A model generated the notes under the pieces. That model was not told the DNA's origin. It did not search any database and saw nothing but the letters and a program-made list of their open reading frames with translations. The position numbers and the translations under genes are program-made. Positions 11,401-21,479 of a stretch of DNA of 60,000 bases are shown piece by piece (within the stretch, counting starts at the first letter, position 1; the number at the start of each line of letters is the position of its first letter). Source of the DNA: Takakia lepidozioides (Eukaryota > Streptophyta > Takakiopsida > Takakiales > Takakiaceae); the NCBI GenBank assembly GCA_030704615.1, contig CM060732.1:11348001-11408000 (forward strand). The letters run 5' to 3'.

Positions 11401-14400
11401 TGAGCTGAACATTTCAATGTTTTAGGGTGCAAAATTTGGTCTTCAGGGGCACATTTCTGAGGATAAAATGAACCCTTCACTGTCAGCTCAAACAGTCTGC
11501 GGAACCGCACACTGTTTAAGCAGAACATATCAATATTGAAAGGCGCAACATTCGGCCCTCATGGGCTGATATCTGAGGATGAAATGAATCCTTTACTGCC
11601 AGCTCAAACAGTGTGCGGCAACGCACATTGTTTGAGCAGAACTTTTCAATGTTCTTTCCCTGTGAAAATCGGGAACATAGGGCAGGTCTGTGAGGATCAA
11701 TGAACACTTACCTGGCAGCTCAAAGAACACTTACCTGTTTGATCCCACTTTTTCATGCATCAGTCGACGTTTCATTCCTCTCTTATAAGAATTTGAGTGA
11801 ACAACCTTGCAGGAGAAAATGCAAAGTGTGGCGGATGAGGTCCCTCAGGGTCAGGGGAAGGAGACCATAGTTGATGTTGACGATGAGTTTTATGAAAGCA
11901 AAGCCGCTGAGATGCTGGGGGGTCAAAAGGTGAACTCTCAGCTTGTGGTTCAAAGTATGCTTGCTCCTGGTGGGAGGTTGAAGATTCCCCTGTGTAGGTT
12001 GGTTTCCATGCCCGTCGTTCGTCCACCCCTTGTCAAAGACATTCTCAAGCTGGAGGCCGAGTTTGTTCATGGGTATTTGGATGGATCCGCAGTCTTTTAC
12101 GTTTCTACTAGGGATTCTAGAGGTAACGAGCTCCTTGTGGATGAGTCAATCGTCGACTCCTGGGACCCCATTTGGAGACAGGTGAACGAATCCTTCGAAC
12201 TTCTTCTCTCCAGGAAACCTTCCACCCAGGTATTCTCGGGGAAGATGTTTCACGTTTGGGATGGCAACCACCGGTTGCTTGCATGGATGGCTGTCATTGG
12301 GAGGCTGCACTCACAGGAGGAAGAGTGGCATTACTCTGTTCGATCGATGGTGCTTGATTGTGACGACAACATGATGGGTCTTCTGACGGCAATGAATGAT
12401 GTGAACAGGTTGGTTTCTCATTGTACATGTTGCACTTCTGGTTCCGTTCTTCCTTGATTCAAGTCCTTGAATTACATTCTGAAATTCAGATATCATTCTG
12501 CAGAGGGACGGAGACATCGCATGTCAAAACGAGTCTGGTTCACACACTGTATAGGATACAAAGGATCGGGCAGATGCCCTTGACCAACTTCAAGACCATC
12601 CTTTCGGCAGAGATGTATAAGAAATGCGAAAGCTCCAAGACTTCGGAAACATGGTACTCGTTGACCCGTGAGGCTTTCATGGAGTACATGTACACGGTGA
12701 GATACATCTTCCTTCATCTGGCCTTTCCATATTCCTGCTTCCACATGTTTGTTTCTGTCTGTCTCCCTTGACCTTGGATTGATGCAACTCTCTTGCATTC
12801 CCTTGCAGCAAGACATTGCAGATGCAGGGGAGCGTGGCAAACTGGAATACTACAGCTCTACCCCTGAGGAGAGAAGGACAGCAAAGGGGGTTGAAAGTCA
12901 CATCCAGAAGGAGATGAACGCTACAAGAAGGACAATAATGAGTGCTTTTGTGAAGCAGTTGAGAATGGCCGACCCATCATTCGGGCCGCAGTTTCTCCTG
13001 GAGATAAAAAACCATTATAACAAGCCAGGCAAGCCGGAGATGGCCCAGGAGAAGTTGCACAGGTTGTCTACCGCCGTCGTGTCTTCTGAACAGAAGGTGA
13101 AGTGGCTACAGATATGGAACTCCGATCCCACAGTTAGGGATACCCACATGTTCCCAAGGCCAGAGAAAGAGAAGAAGACCCAGCGTGTCGTTCCTGTCAG
13201 TGACAATGTGCTGGACACCTGGCTTCACAAGGCCACTTACTGGAGCCAGGTGTGATGTCCTCTCGTATCTCACTTTCTTTTCTCTTTTCCTGTCTTTCTC
13301 TTCCCATTGCCTCTTACATTCGCTGTGACTGTTTTTGGGTTCATTCTTCCATTTCAATTGTTTTGCAGTTGGAAGAAAGGGCCCGATCGGTTCTGCATAC
13401 TCAGCTGGCTGACTATGGCATCACTATGACAGCTCCGAAGGTCTCCTTCGAAGCTTACATGAGGAAATGGAGAGCCACAGTGTGGCACTCTGGTTTCTTT
13501 AGAGAGTTCAGCAAGGAGGGTGGCATCAGTCGAACAAATGAGCTTGACCAGCAGGAAAAAGGAGAGGAAGCCTGGAAACGATGCCTTTACAGGTGCACAC
13601 CCTTGCACTCTTTACTTCTGTTGTGGTTGCAATGTGTTGTGTGGCATACTGTTTAAGGGGGTCTTCCTGGTGTGTTGAAAAAGCTGGGACACAATATGTG
13701 CATTGGAAAATGAGGCTGTGTCTGTTCCTGCAGGTACATTAAGTTTGTTCTCTTGGAAGAGAATTGCTTGGACAAACATCCAGATTTCGTGGACCTTTGG
13801 CTTGTCCCTGCTGGCAACCAGACCATGTTCACTGCTGGGATCTTGCATGACTGGGGCCCAGACCATCTTTCTTCTTGTGGTTGGTATTTGGATTGCCCTC
13901 CTTCAGAGACCCCAGCTGTAGAGTTGTCTTTGAGGAGAGAGAATGACCGTATTGCAGCCACTGCCGCAGCAGCGGACCTCGACATTCATGAGCGTAATCT
14001 GAGGACTCTTGCAGAGAAGGAGCCTCCCGCTCAGGATACCCCGGGTAGAGGAAGAAAGGCAAAGGGAAAAGATGTTGCTGGTGTTGTGGGGAAGGGAAGG
14101 GGTAGAGGGAAGGTGGCACAAGGGCAGGGAAGTGTTGCAGCTATTGGCCCTGTGGAGCATGTCCAGCAGACTCCACCGCATGGTAGGGGATCCGGGAGAA
14201 AAAACAAGGGGGTGGTTGATCCCAAGGACCCGTACCATGCAGTGGAACATCCCACGAGGGTCATTCGTCCAACCAGGTTGGAGATTGCCAACGTCGGGTT
14301 CCTTGCCATGATGGAGTCGAAGAAATCTGATTACAAGGGCGAGCCATCACCAGTGTGGGAGAGGATTGTCGAGTTCCTCAGCACGGTGCGTGTTCTCTTT

Positions 14401-15767
14401 GGGTTCTGTGGCTTCTGCTCTCTTTGTCTGCTGTGGGCATGGATCGTTTATAAACTTGTCAGAATTCCATTGTATTTTTGTTTGCAGGCTAAAATGACCA
14501 AATCGTGGGTGAACGGGAAGGAGAAGCCATATGCAGCTGAACTCATCATCTTGGACATCCCTGATGGGTTGGCAGTCCCGGATATCCCTCCATCGGGTGC
14601 TTGTCCGGGTTGGAATGCATTTGATGAGCGCTACTGGCGGTGGGTTTTTTCCTTTTGCAACTTCTTCCTTTCCGATGCAGGTGTTTTGGTTCTCATCAGT
14701 CCATCGATGTTCGGTGTCGTCGTGCCCTTGCCAGCTATTTGAAAGCCTCGGGCATGAGAGTCGTGAAGACATGGAATTGTGTGAACAGCATGTACCTTAC
14801 GAAGGGGGATCGTCCGGGAGAGATGGTGAGTTTCCCTTCTTCTTCCTCTTCTTTTTTGTTCTGGGATTGTGTTGTATAGGTCGCTCGAACTCATATGTAG
14901 GGGCCCGATTTTATTTTAGTTCTTAGTTCCTTGTGGATGTCATGTTCGCAGACTCGTCTGTTTGAAGCTGTTTGTCTCGTCCGGGTGCATCCACCAACGA
15001 CTCCGGCCGGCATTACGGAGTTTGCCATCACTCACGGGGGCAAGTTCATAGATGACAGGACAGATCCTCCCACGGATGACATGCATCACAACTACGTCGA
15101 CAGCAACGTGTGCTTGCGAAGGGGGAATGGGGTTCCTTGGAGAGGGGCGAGGGAGAGGAGCCCGGCTTTCATTCAAACGATTGTGGAGTGCTGCACCTAC
15201 ACAGACGCCAGAGTTCTGGATTTGTCGATGGGCACAGGTTCGTCTCTTCAACATTCACATTTCATGAGGTTTGATTGAGCTTGCACTTTCAGCACTTTCC
15301 ACCGTTCCGAATGTGTCTTCAATGTCTGCTTACTTCATTCTATTCCACTGCAGGTGCTTCGTACCACGCTTGCAAGGCCAGTGCGCGACATGTCTTTGGG
15401 ATTGAAGGGGTGGTACAGAGGAGACTTCTGACAAGGAGCTGGACTCCGACTTTGCCTGTGAGTAAGTTCAACCTGTGCATGCTTGCATTGTTGTTTCAAT
15501 ATCGAGAATCGCTGTTCTTGAGGCAAAGTGCACATGAGAGACATCCTCTTCGTTGGACTTGTGCATTGCATCATTGTGTTAAAAATGGGATTTTGTGGAC
15601 ATGTGTAGGAGTCCGCGTGCTTCCACTTGCCCTCCTGGGCTATCACACCTATTTGGACTTGTTTTCAATCCTCCTCGGTCTTGTGTGCTACCTGTCTATG
15701 CGGAGGCACTCGCAGCAAGCATGTCCGTTCATGGCACTCAGAGTCCACCTTGCGATGGCCTTCGTAG
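8437..15767 (+). CDS. ParB-like domain fused to amino-type DNA methyltransferase, 11 exons
   Basis: Exons that join in phase: 8437-8748, 11813-12408, 12504-12696, 12809-13249, 13369-13592, 13734-14385, 14488-14639, 14681-14825, 14952-15237, 15354-15457 and 15609-15767. This gives about 1,087 residues. All introns are GT-AG, most acceptors being TGCAG; the last exon is the least certain. Exon 1 is acidic with Lys/Arg clusters (TTGKRKGERLTYI), consistent with nuclear import. Exon 2 resembles the ParB/sulfiredoxin fold (IPLCRLVSMPVVRPP, then WDGNHRLLAWMAVIG). A Gly/Lys/Arg-rich linker lies in exon 6. Exons 7-10 resemble a beta-class amino methyltransferase: a motif IV position (ELIILDIPDGLA), then ERSPAFIQTIVEC and motif I (VLDLSMGTGASYH, GIE). 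DIPD stands where DPPY/NPPY is expected, so catalysis is uncertain. It is cargo of the surrounding transposon. Confidence 0.65.
8749..11812 (+). other. Intron 1 of the ParB-methyltransferase gene, containing the palindrome array
   Basis: The donor AAG|GTAAAATC at 8749 and the acceptor CTTGCAG ending at 11812 give a phase-0 junction between the acidic exon 1 and the ParB exon. At about 3.06 kb it is some 20 times longer than the other introns of the gene (41-151 bp), because it holds the 25-unit array. An alternative is that exon 1 is a separate transcript; RNA evidence would decide. Confidence 0.55.
8829..11640. repeat. 25-copy tandem array of 40-bp palindromes, about 115.5-bp period
   Basis: Each unit has a near-perfect palindrome, with arms reading CAGCTCAAACAGTGTGCG and its complement around a GCAA loop (TTGC in the first copy). 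I counted 25, from 8829-8868 to about 11600-11638, at intervals of 113-118 bp. The spacers fall into two main classes. Class A contains GACTTCAGGGGCACCTATG; class B contains GGTCTTGCTGTCTGTTATC. The order A-A-B'-B occurs twice in succession (10445-11369), which indicates block amplification. Edge units (first, 24th, 25th) are the most diverged, as expected under unequal exchange. The ORFs in the array are repeat artefacts. Possible roles are protein-binding iterons, cruciform-forming DNA or RNA hairpins; none is shown. Confidence 0.9.
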
Positions 15768-16321
15768 AACACGTGGTGTTGGGGCCAGAATCTTTGTAGA
15801 TGACATAGCACAGGAGGTGGACACTGATTGTGATGACTGCGACACTTGATATGAAGTATTCTTTTGGTTTAATTCTGGGACAAATTTGAAATGGGATGGT
15901 TGTGTGTCCTTATTGTCCTCTTTGCAATGTGTGCGTGGAATTCACATTCATGGTTCCAAACTATTGTTGGAGATGGGGGTTGCATGGACTGCCCGGATTG
16001 TTCCTTCAATATATTTGTTGTTTTGTGGACCTCACAGACTTGAGTACATTGCAAAAACAAACAAACCACTTTGGTTCGTTTACATCATTCTCGCATCATT
16101 TGCTAGTACGTCCCCAAACCATTCCTGCTAGAAGAATGGTTGGTGAATCCATCACGGTGAAGTCCACCTCATCAAAGACTGTTCAGGCATTCTCAATTCT
16201 CCCCACATCAACCCGCGGAAATAGGTGACACCACTCGGAAATAGGTGACATCCGCGGAAATAGGCACTGTTTGCATGCTGACGTGGCGTGAGCCTGTGCT
16301 GGGCTCACGCTTTCCTGGGAT
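15768..16321. other. 3' flank of methyltransferase gene and right subterminal region
   Basis: It holds the probable 3' UTR and then the transposon's right subterminal DNA. An alternative reading frame of the last exon would end with an acidic tail (IFVDDIAQEVDTDCDDCDT) at 15849, so the stop codon may lie there instead. At 16213-16265 the phrase CGGAAATAGGTGACA recurs in tandem. Confidence 0.4.
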
Positions 16322-16360
16322 CACAGGCTCACGCCTCCAGGCTCACGGAATAGCACCCCC
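16322..16360 (-). repeat. Right terminal inverted repeat
   Basis: The reverse complement begins GGGGGTGCTATTCCGTGAGC and shares the two CGTGAGCC motifs at the same spacing as the left end. Just inside, at about 16213-16265, the phrase CGGAAATAGGTGACA is repeated in tandem about three times with small changes. Confidence 0.65.
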
Positions 16361-16371
16361 CTCTGCCGAGC
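16361..16371. repeat. Right target-site duplication (CTCTGCCGAGC)
   Basis: Exact match to 3495-3505. It sets the right border of the inserted DNA transposon at 16360. Confidence 0.85.
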
Positions 16372-17190
16372 CATCGGCCTCAGGATGATCCCAAGAAGTG
16401 GTGCGGTGGTCTATCAAGGCTTTATCACACAAAGCCTGAAACTCCCCCAAGAACTCTCTCCCTTGGTCCGTGAGTACCTCAGCTGGAGCACCAAATCGGC
16501 TAAGCACACGATCCAAGAAGGCATACGCAGCCCCCTCACTAGCCTTGTTAGGCAATGGAACCAACTCAATCCACTTGGAGAAGTGCTCCACCATCACCAA
16601 CACATATTTGTGGTGGCGCATAGTCAGTGGCAACGGTCCTGCGAAGTCAAGACTCCACCTGTAGCCCAATCCCATGATTGGTAAAGGATGCAATTGTGGT
16701 GTAGGGGCGTTGAATGAAGCACGCACCCTGTCACACACCATGCACCTAGCCACAAACTGTTGCACCTCTGTATGCATACCACGCCACCAATATTGCCCCT
16801 GTAGTAAACTGTGAGTGCGTCGCACTCCAAAATGCCCCAACTCCTCATGGCATGCCGCACTAACCGTGCACGCTGTGTGGGGTGAGGCACAATCCTCACC
16901 CGACCATCCTCCCACACTCGAAGTAGGTGTATCCCCTCCCACTTGAACCTCTTGGCTCGTTGCAGGATCCGATCCCTCTCCCTGGCAGTCACAGTGGCTG
17001 CCGTGTCTCCTGTGCGGAGGTAGTCCAACACAGCCGAATCCTCATGTATATCTCTGGCACCACCTGGCTCATCACTAGCCTCAGGGTCCTCAGACACTCC
17101 GTCTACAGTCATCCCTGTTGTAGGTCCAACCTGACCTCCCGATGCCAAGATACACAAAATACAGATGCGTGCCATCCCGGCACCATCTCC
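16372..17190 (-). pseudogene. Gypsy1 integrase, N-terminal and core part
   Basis: An HHCC zinc-binding region is visible (HEELGHFGVRRTH, then ARCMVCDRVR). The catalytic core follows, with the first Asp in YRWSLDFAGPLP and the second in EVLTDQGREFLG. The reading passes through two overlapping frames, with a shift near 16850. The core stops at D-G-S-A-E, where the 12.9-kb transposon is inserted; the third catalytic residue (Glu) lies exactly in the duplicated target site. The rest of the protein is at 3494-2743. Confidence 0.85.
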
Positions 17191-17640
17191 TCGTCCGTCT
17201 CACCATGCCACCGAGCTCCAGTGTCATCCTGCTGGCTCATGCATGGATTGCGACTCAATCCATCCGCATCCCGATTGACCAAACCCGGTCAATGCAAAAC
17301 CTGAAAGTCATACTCCTGGAGTATGAGTGCCCACCGTGCAAGCTTCCCCGTAAGCTTGTCTGACTTCATCAACCACTTGAGTGGCTGGTGATCCGTGACA
17401 AGGGTGAAAAGATTGTCGTATAGATAGCACCTGAAGTGTGCGACGGCCACACTACAGCTAAGCACTCTCCCTCATATGAGCTGTACTTAGCCTCTGCACC
17501 ATTGTTCGAGCGGCTAGCATAAGCCACTACGAACTCTCTTCCCTCATCATCCACCTGTGTGAGCACCGCTCCAAGCCCCAACATGCTCCAATCCGTATGC
17601 AGCTGAAAGGGACGCCCCTGATAGGTCGTCTCAGGATAGG
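17191..17640 (-). pseudogene. Gypsy1 RNase H domain
   Basis: RNase H motifs are spread over two frames because of shifts near 17600 and 17450: [19 protein letters not shown] (first Asp), [14 protein letters not shown] (Glu) and [18 protein letters not shown] (Asp). The downstream connection DADGLSRNPCM is the usual end of gypsy RNase H before the integrase. It would degrade the RNA strand of the RNA-DNA hybrid during reverse transcription. Confidence 0.8.
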
Positions 17641-18740
17641 CGCCGAGGTCAACCTCGCCTTGAGCTCTTGAAAAGCTCGTTCTTGCTCATCTTCCCACTG
17701 CCACTCCTGGTCCACCTTGGTCAGCTTGGTTAGAGCCTTTGCAATGGTACTAAATCCCTTGACAAACCGTCTATAATAGTTTGCCAACCCCATGAAAGCT
17801 CGAACTCGGCTCACATCCGTGGGGCGTGGAATTTGTGCAATGGCCTCTACCTTAGTCTGCTGTACCCCCAATCCTCCAGGATATATCATGTGACCCAGAT
17901 ACTCAATCTGGTTGTGGAAAAACTTGCACTTCCCCGGATGCAACTTCAATCCGTGCGCTCTCAAGCGCTCCAATACCACCTGAAGGTGTCTCTCATGCTC
18001 CTCCATCGTAACACTAAAGATGATGATGTCATCTATGTAGCACCGAGCAAAGTCCACCCCTGCTAGAATCCTATCCATGACTCTCTGAAACTCTGCAGGA
18101 GCATTCTTAAGCCCAAATGGTAAGAACCGCCACTGATATAGGCAATCCTTGCCGTGCTCATTGATCCCCCAGAATGCCGTCTTCTGCTTGTCCGCCTCCT
18201 TGATTGGCAACTGGTGATATCCGGATCGTAAATCCAAAGTGCTAAAGACCTTAGCATGCCCGATGGCATCAAAGATCTCCTCTGGTGTTGGCATGGCATA
18301 CTTATCGGACTTGGTCTGACGATTTACAGGCCGGTAATCACCGCACATACGTCTCTCCGTCCAATTGCCATAGACATCCTTCTTGGCTGGCATCACTGTG
18401 GCTGAAGCATACTCTCCACCAGAGAGCTCCACCAAACCTGCCTCCCAGAGATCTTGAGTCCTCATCTGAATCAAAGACCTCTCCATATCACTGTATCTAT
18501 AGGGTCTCCGAAAGATTGGCCTGTCAGTGGCCAACTCGATACGGATCTCTTGACCCTTTAGTGCTCCCAAGTCCTTCAAAGTGAAGGCAAAGCAATTCAT
18601 GTAAGCCCTCAGGAACCGCCGTATACGTTGTCTCTCTCCTTCGGTGACAATGGATCCAATGTCAAGCTCCCAATTGTCCTCCGTAACTGCAACCTTAAGT
18701 CCAGTCGGCTTAGAGGTAGAGGACGCGTCCAGTGGTTGCT
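17600..18740 (-). pseudogene. Gypsy1 reverse transcriptase
   Basis: The frame 18600-17527 carries a complete gypsy-type RT core: FRRPYRYSDME near the start, [50 protein letters not shown] and the active-site box CYIDDIIIFS. It continues through EYLGHMIYPGGLGV and ANYYRRFVKGFS into the connection with RNase H. The frame is shared with the methyltransferase segment upstream, and only an in-frame TAG near 18738 separates them. The intact ancestor was therefore probably one polyprotein. Confidence 0.9.
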
Positions 18741-20306
18741 ATGTTGCAACCTCTTGAGCAGTACTCCCTATCTGTTTAGTCAGTGACAAGGCCTCATCCT
18801 GCCCCATCATCTCATCCTCAAGGACTTCCTCCACCCGAGAAAAATCCCCAACCTCATCTTTTATCGCCACCTTGGCCGCCAACTCCCTTTGAACCTCGAG
18901 CACCTCCCACGTGTGCCATGGATGCCTGCACCCCGTGGTCCTCATATGCTCGCCCCCACTCACTGCCTGTACCGTCTCGGTAGGCAGAGAGACCATCAAG
19001 GGAAGTGTACTCCGCACTCTGCATTGCTCAGCCATAGCCAAGCTGATAATCCAGGTCAAGCAATTGAGATCCATTGCTTGCCCCAACACTTGATGATGTG
19101 ATGCCTCAGAAAGAGACGACACCGCCGTGGTACCAGTGGTAAAACCCATTGCCCGCTCACGCTCGTCAGCATTAGGCTCCACTAACTGCTGCAACTGAGC
19201 ATCCCATAGGAGGCCAGGTCCACTATCCCGGAAAGCATGCGATCCTAGGAAGCTGAGCAGTGTAGGTAATGCTGCTCGTGGTTGACCCATCTTGTTGACC
19301 ACTGCCAAAGGCAAATGGTCATCGTGTCTCACACGCTGAGACTGCCTCCCTGTGTCCAGAATGCTATCCACTGTGAGATGTGCTGGCCGCAGCACCCCAT
19401 CAAATGCACGCTTAAGCAGTGCGGGTGGCATCAAGTTAGTCCACCATAGCCGTGGACGATGAGCCCGTGACCCCACTGTAGCTGCATCTAGCAACACTGC
19501 TGACCCAAGCCACGACCGGACTTGATGCACACTGGCCATCACCCTGGCCCGAGAATCGCCCATCAGTGGCACATTCTCCAAGATATATGCTGGAGATACA
19601 GCTTGATGAAGCTGCAAGTGGCGCAAAACCCGCACCATCTCCCAAAACAGACCCAACCTCGAGTCTCGCAATCCTTGTCATGCCCGGCTAATGAATGCCC
19701 TTGGCAGGGCCAACCTGCCACTACCAGATCAATGGAGCCAACCCGCCCCCAGCAACGAATGTCTGCTGGCAAGGCCTGCTGATATCCACGAATTGCAGAC
19801 ACCGACAACAACTCAGGGTACCGCTGCACCAACTGAGCAACATGGCGAAGTAAAACGCGTCGTGCAGTCTCATCCCTCTCCACATACAGGTAACGCCAAA
19901 CTCGTACACCTGCCTGTAATACAACAGCCAATCCGGTGCTGATCCCGCCAAACAAGTCCAGAAGACAAATGCCTTCATCCGGATACTGCCACACAATAGG
20001 TGTGGTGTCCAATGGAGACAACTGAGGTGGTCCTGGTGCAATCCCCCCACTCTCTTCCTCTCCTGATGGTACAAAAGCCTCCACCCAGGCTTGTTGCACC
20101 CGTCGATCAGCATCCCACTGCAAATCCTTGCTCGTGCCCCACAATGGAGTCTGAGCAACCATGGTAGGCAACTCCGCCATACCATACATGTCATCCTGAT
20201 CTCCCGGAAGTGGCACATCCTCTGAATGAGCGTTGCCCTCAAGCAACTCTCTAGGCCAACTCACTGCCGCTGTGAATGCTGCTAGTGTCGGCATCTTGCC
20301 CCGCAA
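18741..20306 (-). pseudogene. C5 cytosine DNA methyltransferase domain captured in Gypsy1
   Basis: Two overlapping frames (20306-19563 and 19671-18739) together give the ordered C5-methyltransferase motifs. Motif I is ICLLDLFGGISTGLAVVL, motif IV is DLVVAGWPCQGHSLAG with the catalytic Cys, motif VI is AYILENVPLMGD, and motif VIII is SRAHRPRLWWTNL. ERERAMGF and VLGQAMDLNCLTWI fit motifs IX-X. The target-recognition region is short. A one-base indel near 19670 breaks the frame. Such enzymes add methyl to carbon 5 of cytosine. Between protease and RT, in the same frame as RT, it is part of the retroelement polyprotein. It may let the element mark its own DNA or target sites; that role is inference. 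Confidence 0.9.
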
Positions 20307-20355
20307 CTCCTCCTATGAACGTCACAGGGAGCTGCACACGCCGGCCCTCCCTTGA

Positions 20356-21377
20356 CTACCATGCAGGCCTATAGGAAGCTGACTCCTCCCAAAAATTCAG
20401 GGTGAAGCCTATGGGGTACAACACTGCCCCACCAACCAGGACATTGTATGAGACCGCGTCTGTCACAATGGCCTTGGCTCGGAGACGTCTGTATCTGGAA
20501 AGGACAAGGCTCCATATCCGCCTCCGTGAGGCCCAAGCCTGCAATAGCATTCTGCCCAGCACAATGGCTGAGCTCCCGAGTCCAACAAGACCCGCAGTGG
20601 CCGGTATCTCTTGCCTGCCGGTCCACTCAAACAGAAAATGCCATCCTGGTTGTCTAACATGACAACTGCAGGTGTCACCATGGCGCGCTCAATGGCTGGC
20701 CTAGCTGGCAGCTCCATCAACCTAGCAGCTGCAGCTTGCCATGGCGTTGCTGTGGCAGTCTTGACCCTCAAATCCGAGGATCCCTCCGGCACTACACCTC
20801 CCACTATCTCCGCAGAAGATAAAGTAACCTCCCCACTCTCACAGAGTGTAGCTGCCAGCTTGAACACCTCAGCTGGTCTTACCCCCGGCGTCGCAATCAT
20901 GGTAGTCGAGAACAATGGAGCCTGGCACACAGATATGGCCGCTCCTAGTAGCACACTAGCTGTCGTAGCCTTGGCAACACTAGGTAGTGGTGCTACCCGT
21001 GTAGCTCTCCCCAATGCCATAGTAACCTCCGCCTCGGTAACAATCGGGCGAGAACTAGGTGCCATGGATGGCGTCGACACTGTCTCCACCAATGTGAATG
21101 ACTGAGGAAGCCTAGCCTAACGGCTTGCCTCCCCACGCTGTGGATCCAACTCCACCTCTGCACCTCGTGGCTCAGGAACTCGTGCTGCTCCTCGAGTCAC
21201 GGCTGCAGCAGACTCCACCTGCACTAGTGGTAGTGCTGCTCCACACATGAATCCCATGCCTCCCATATCTCCTCCCTCAGGAACAGGAGGTGGACCATCC
21301 AGCCTTAGAGCCGGTACCACCTGAGCTGTAGCCATGGCAGCGAGCCTCTGCTCTAGCTGCTGAAGCCGGTTGGCCAT
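20356..21377 (-). pseudogene. Gypsy1 linker and aspartic protease
   Basis: The 21377-21117 segment has a coiled-coil-like start (MANRLQQLEQRLAAMA). A TAG near 21113 interrupts the frame, which continues at 21092. The retropepsin motif is LRVLLDSGAQP near 20575, with the catalytic Asp in DSGA. A frame change near 20560 leads to SYNVLVGGAVLYPIGFTLNF, the second half typical of gypsy proteases. It would cleave the polyprotein. Confidence 0.75.
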
Positions 21378-21479
21378 GCCTTGGTCATCCCCCTGACCTC
21401 CACGTCCTTGGCCATGTTGAGCTGGCCCTTGGCCTGCACCTCGTGGCTGGCCACCTTGTCCTCTCTGGGCTGCTCCACC

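Larger units (their letters stand above)
3506..16360. mobile_element. 12.9-kb MULE-like DNA transposon carrying a ParB-methyltransferase gene and a palindrome array
   Basis: The borders are set by the 11-bp duplication. The two ends align without gaps as degenerate inverted repeats of about 39 bp (26 identities by eye), both carrying CGTGAGCC twice. More GTGAGC/GCTCAC motifs follow inside each end. The interior has two divergent genes: a SWIM-domain transposase on the minus strand (about 7600-3925) and a ParB/amino-methyltransferase gene on the plus strand (8437-15767). Intron 1 of the latter contains 25 palindromes. The transposase is broken while the cargo gene is open throughout. MULE assignment rests on the DDE-like motifs, the C-terminal SWIM finger and the duplication length. 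Relation to a named family would need a database search. Confidence 0.8.

Noticed and set aside
9072-11528. Short ORFs repeated through the array (for example 9072-9266 and 10573-10767 plus)
   Set aside because: They are the same translated repeat unit, limited by its stop codons, and have no protein features.
8829-11640. CRISPR-like array
   Set aside because: The 40-bp repeats are palindromic, but the 75-bp spacers are themselves repeated in two classes. The array lies in an intron of a eukaryotic spliced gene, with no cas genes. It is a satellite-type array.
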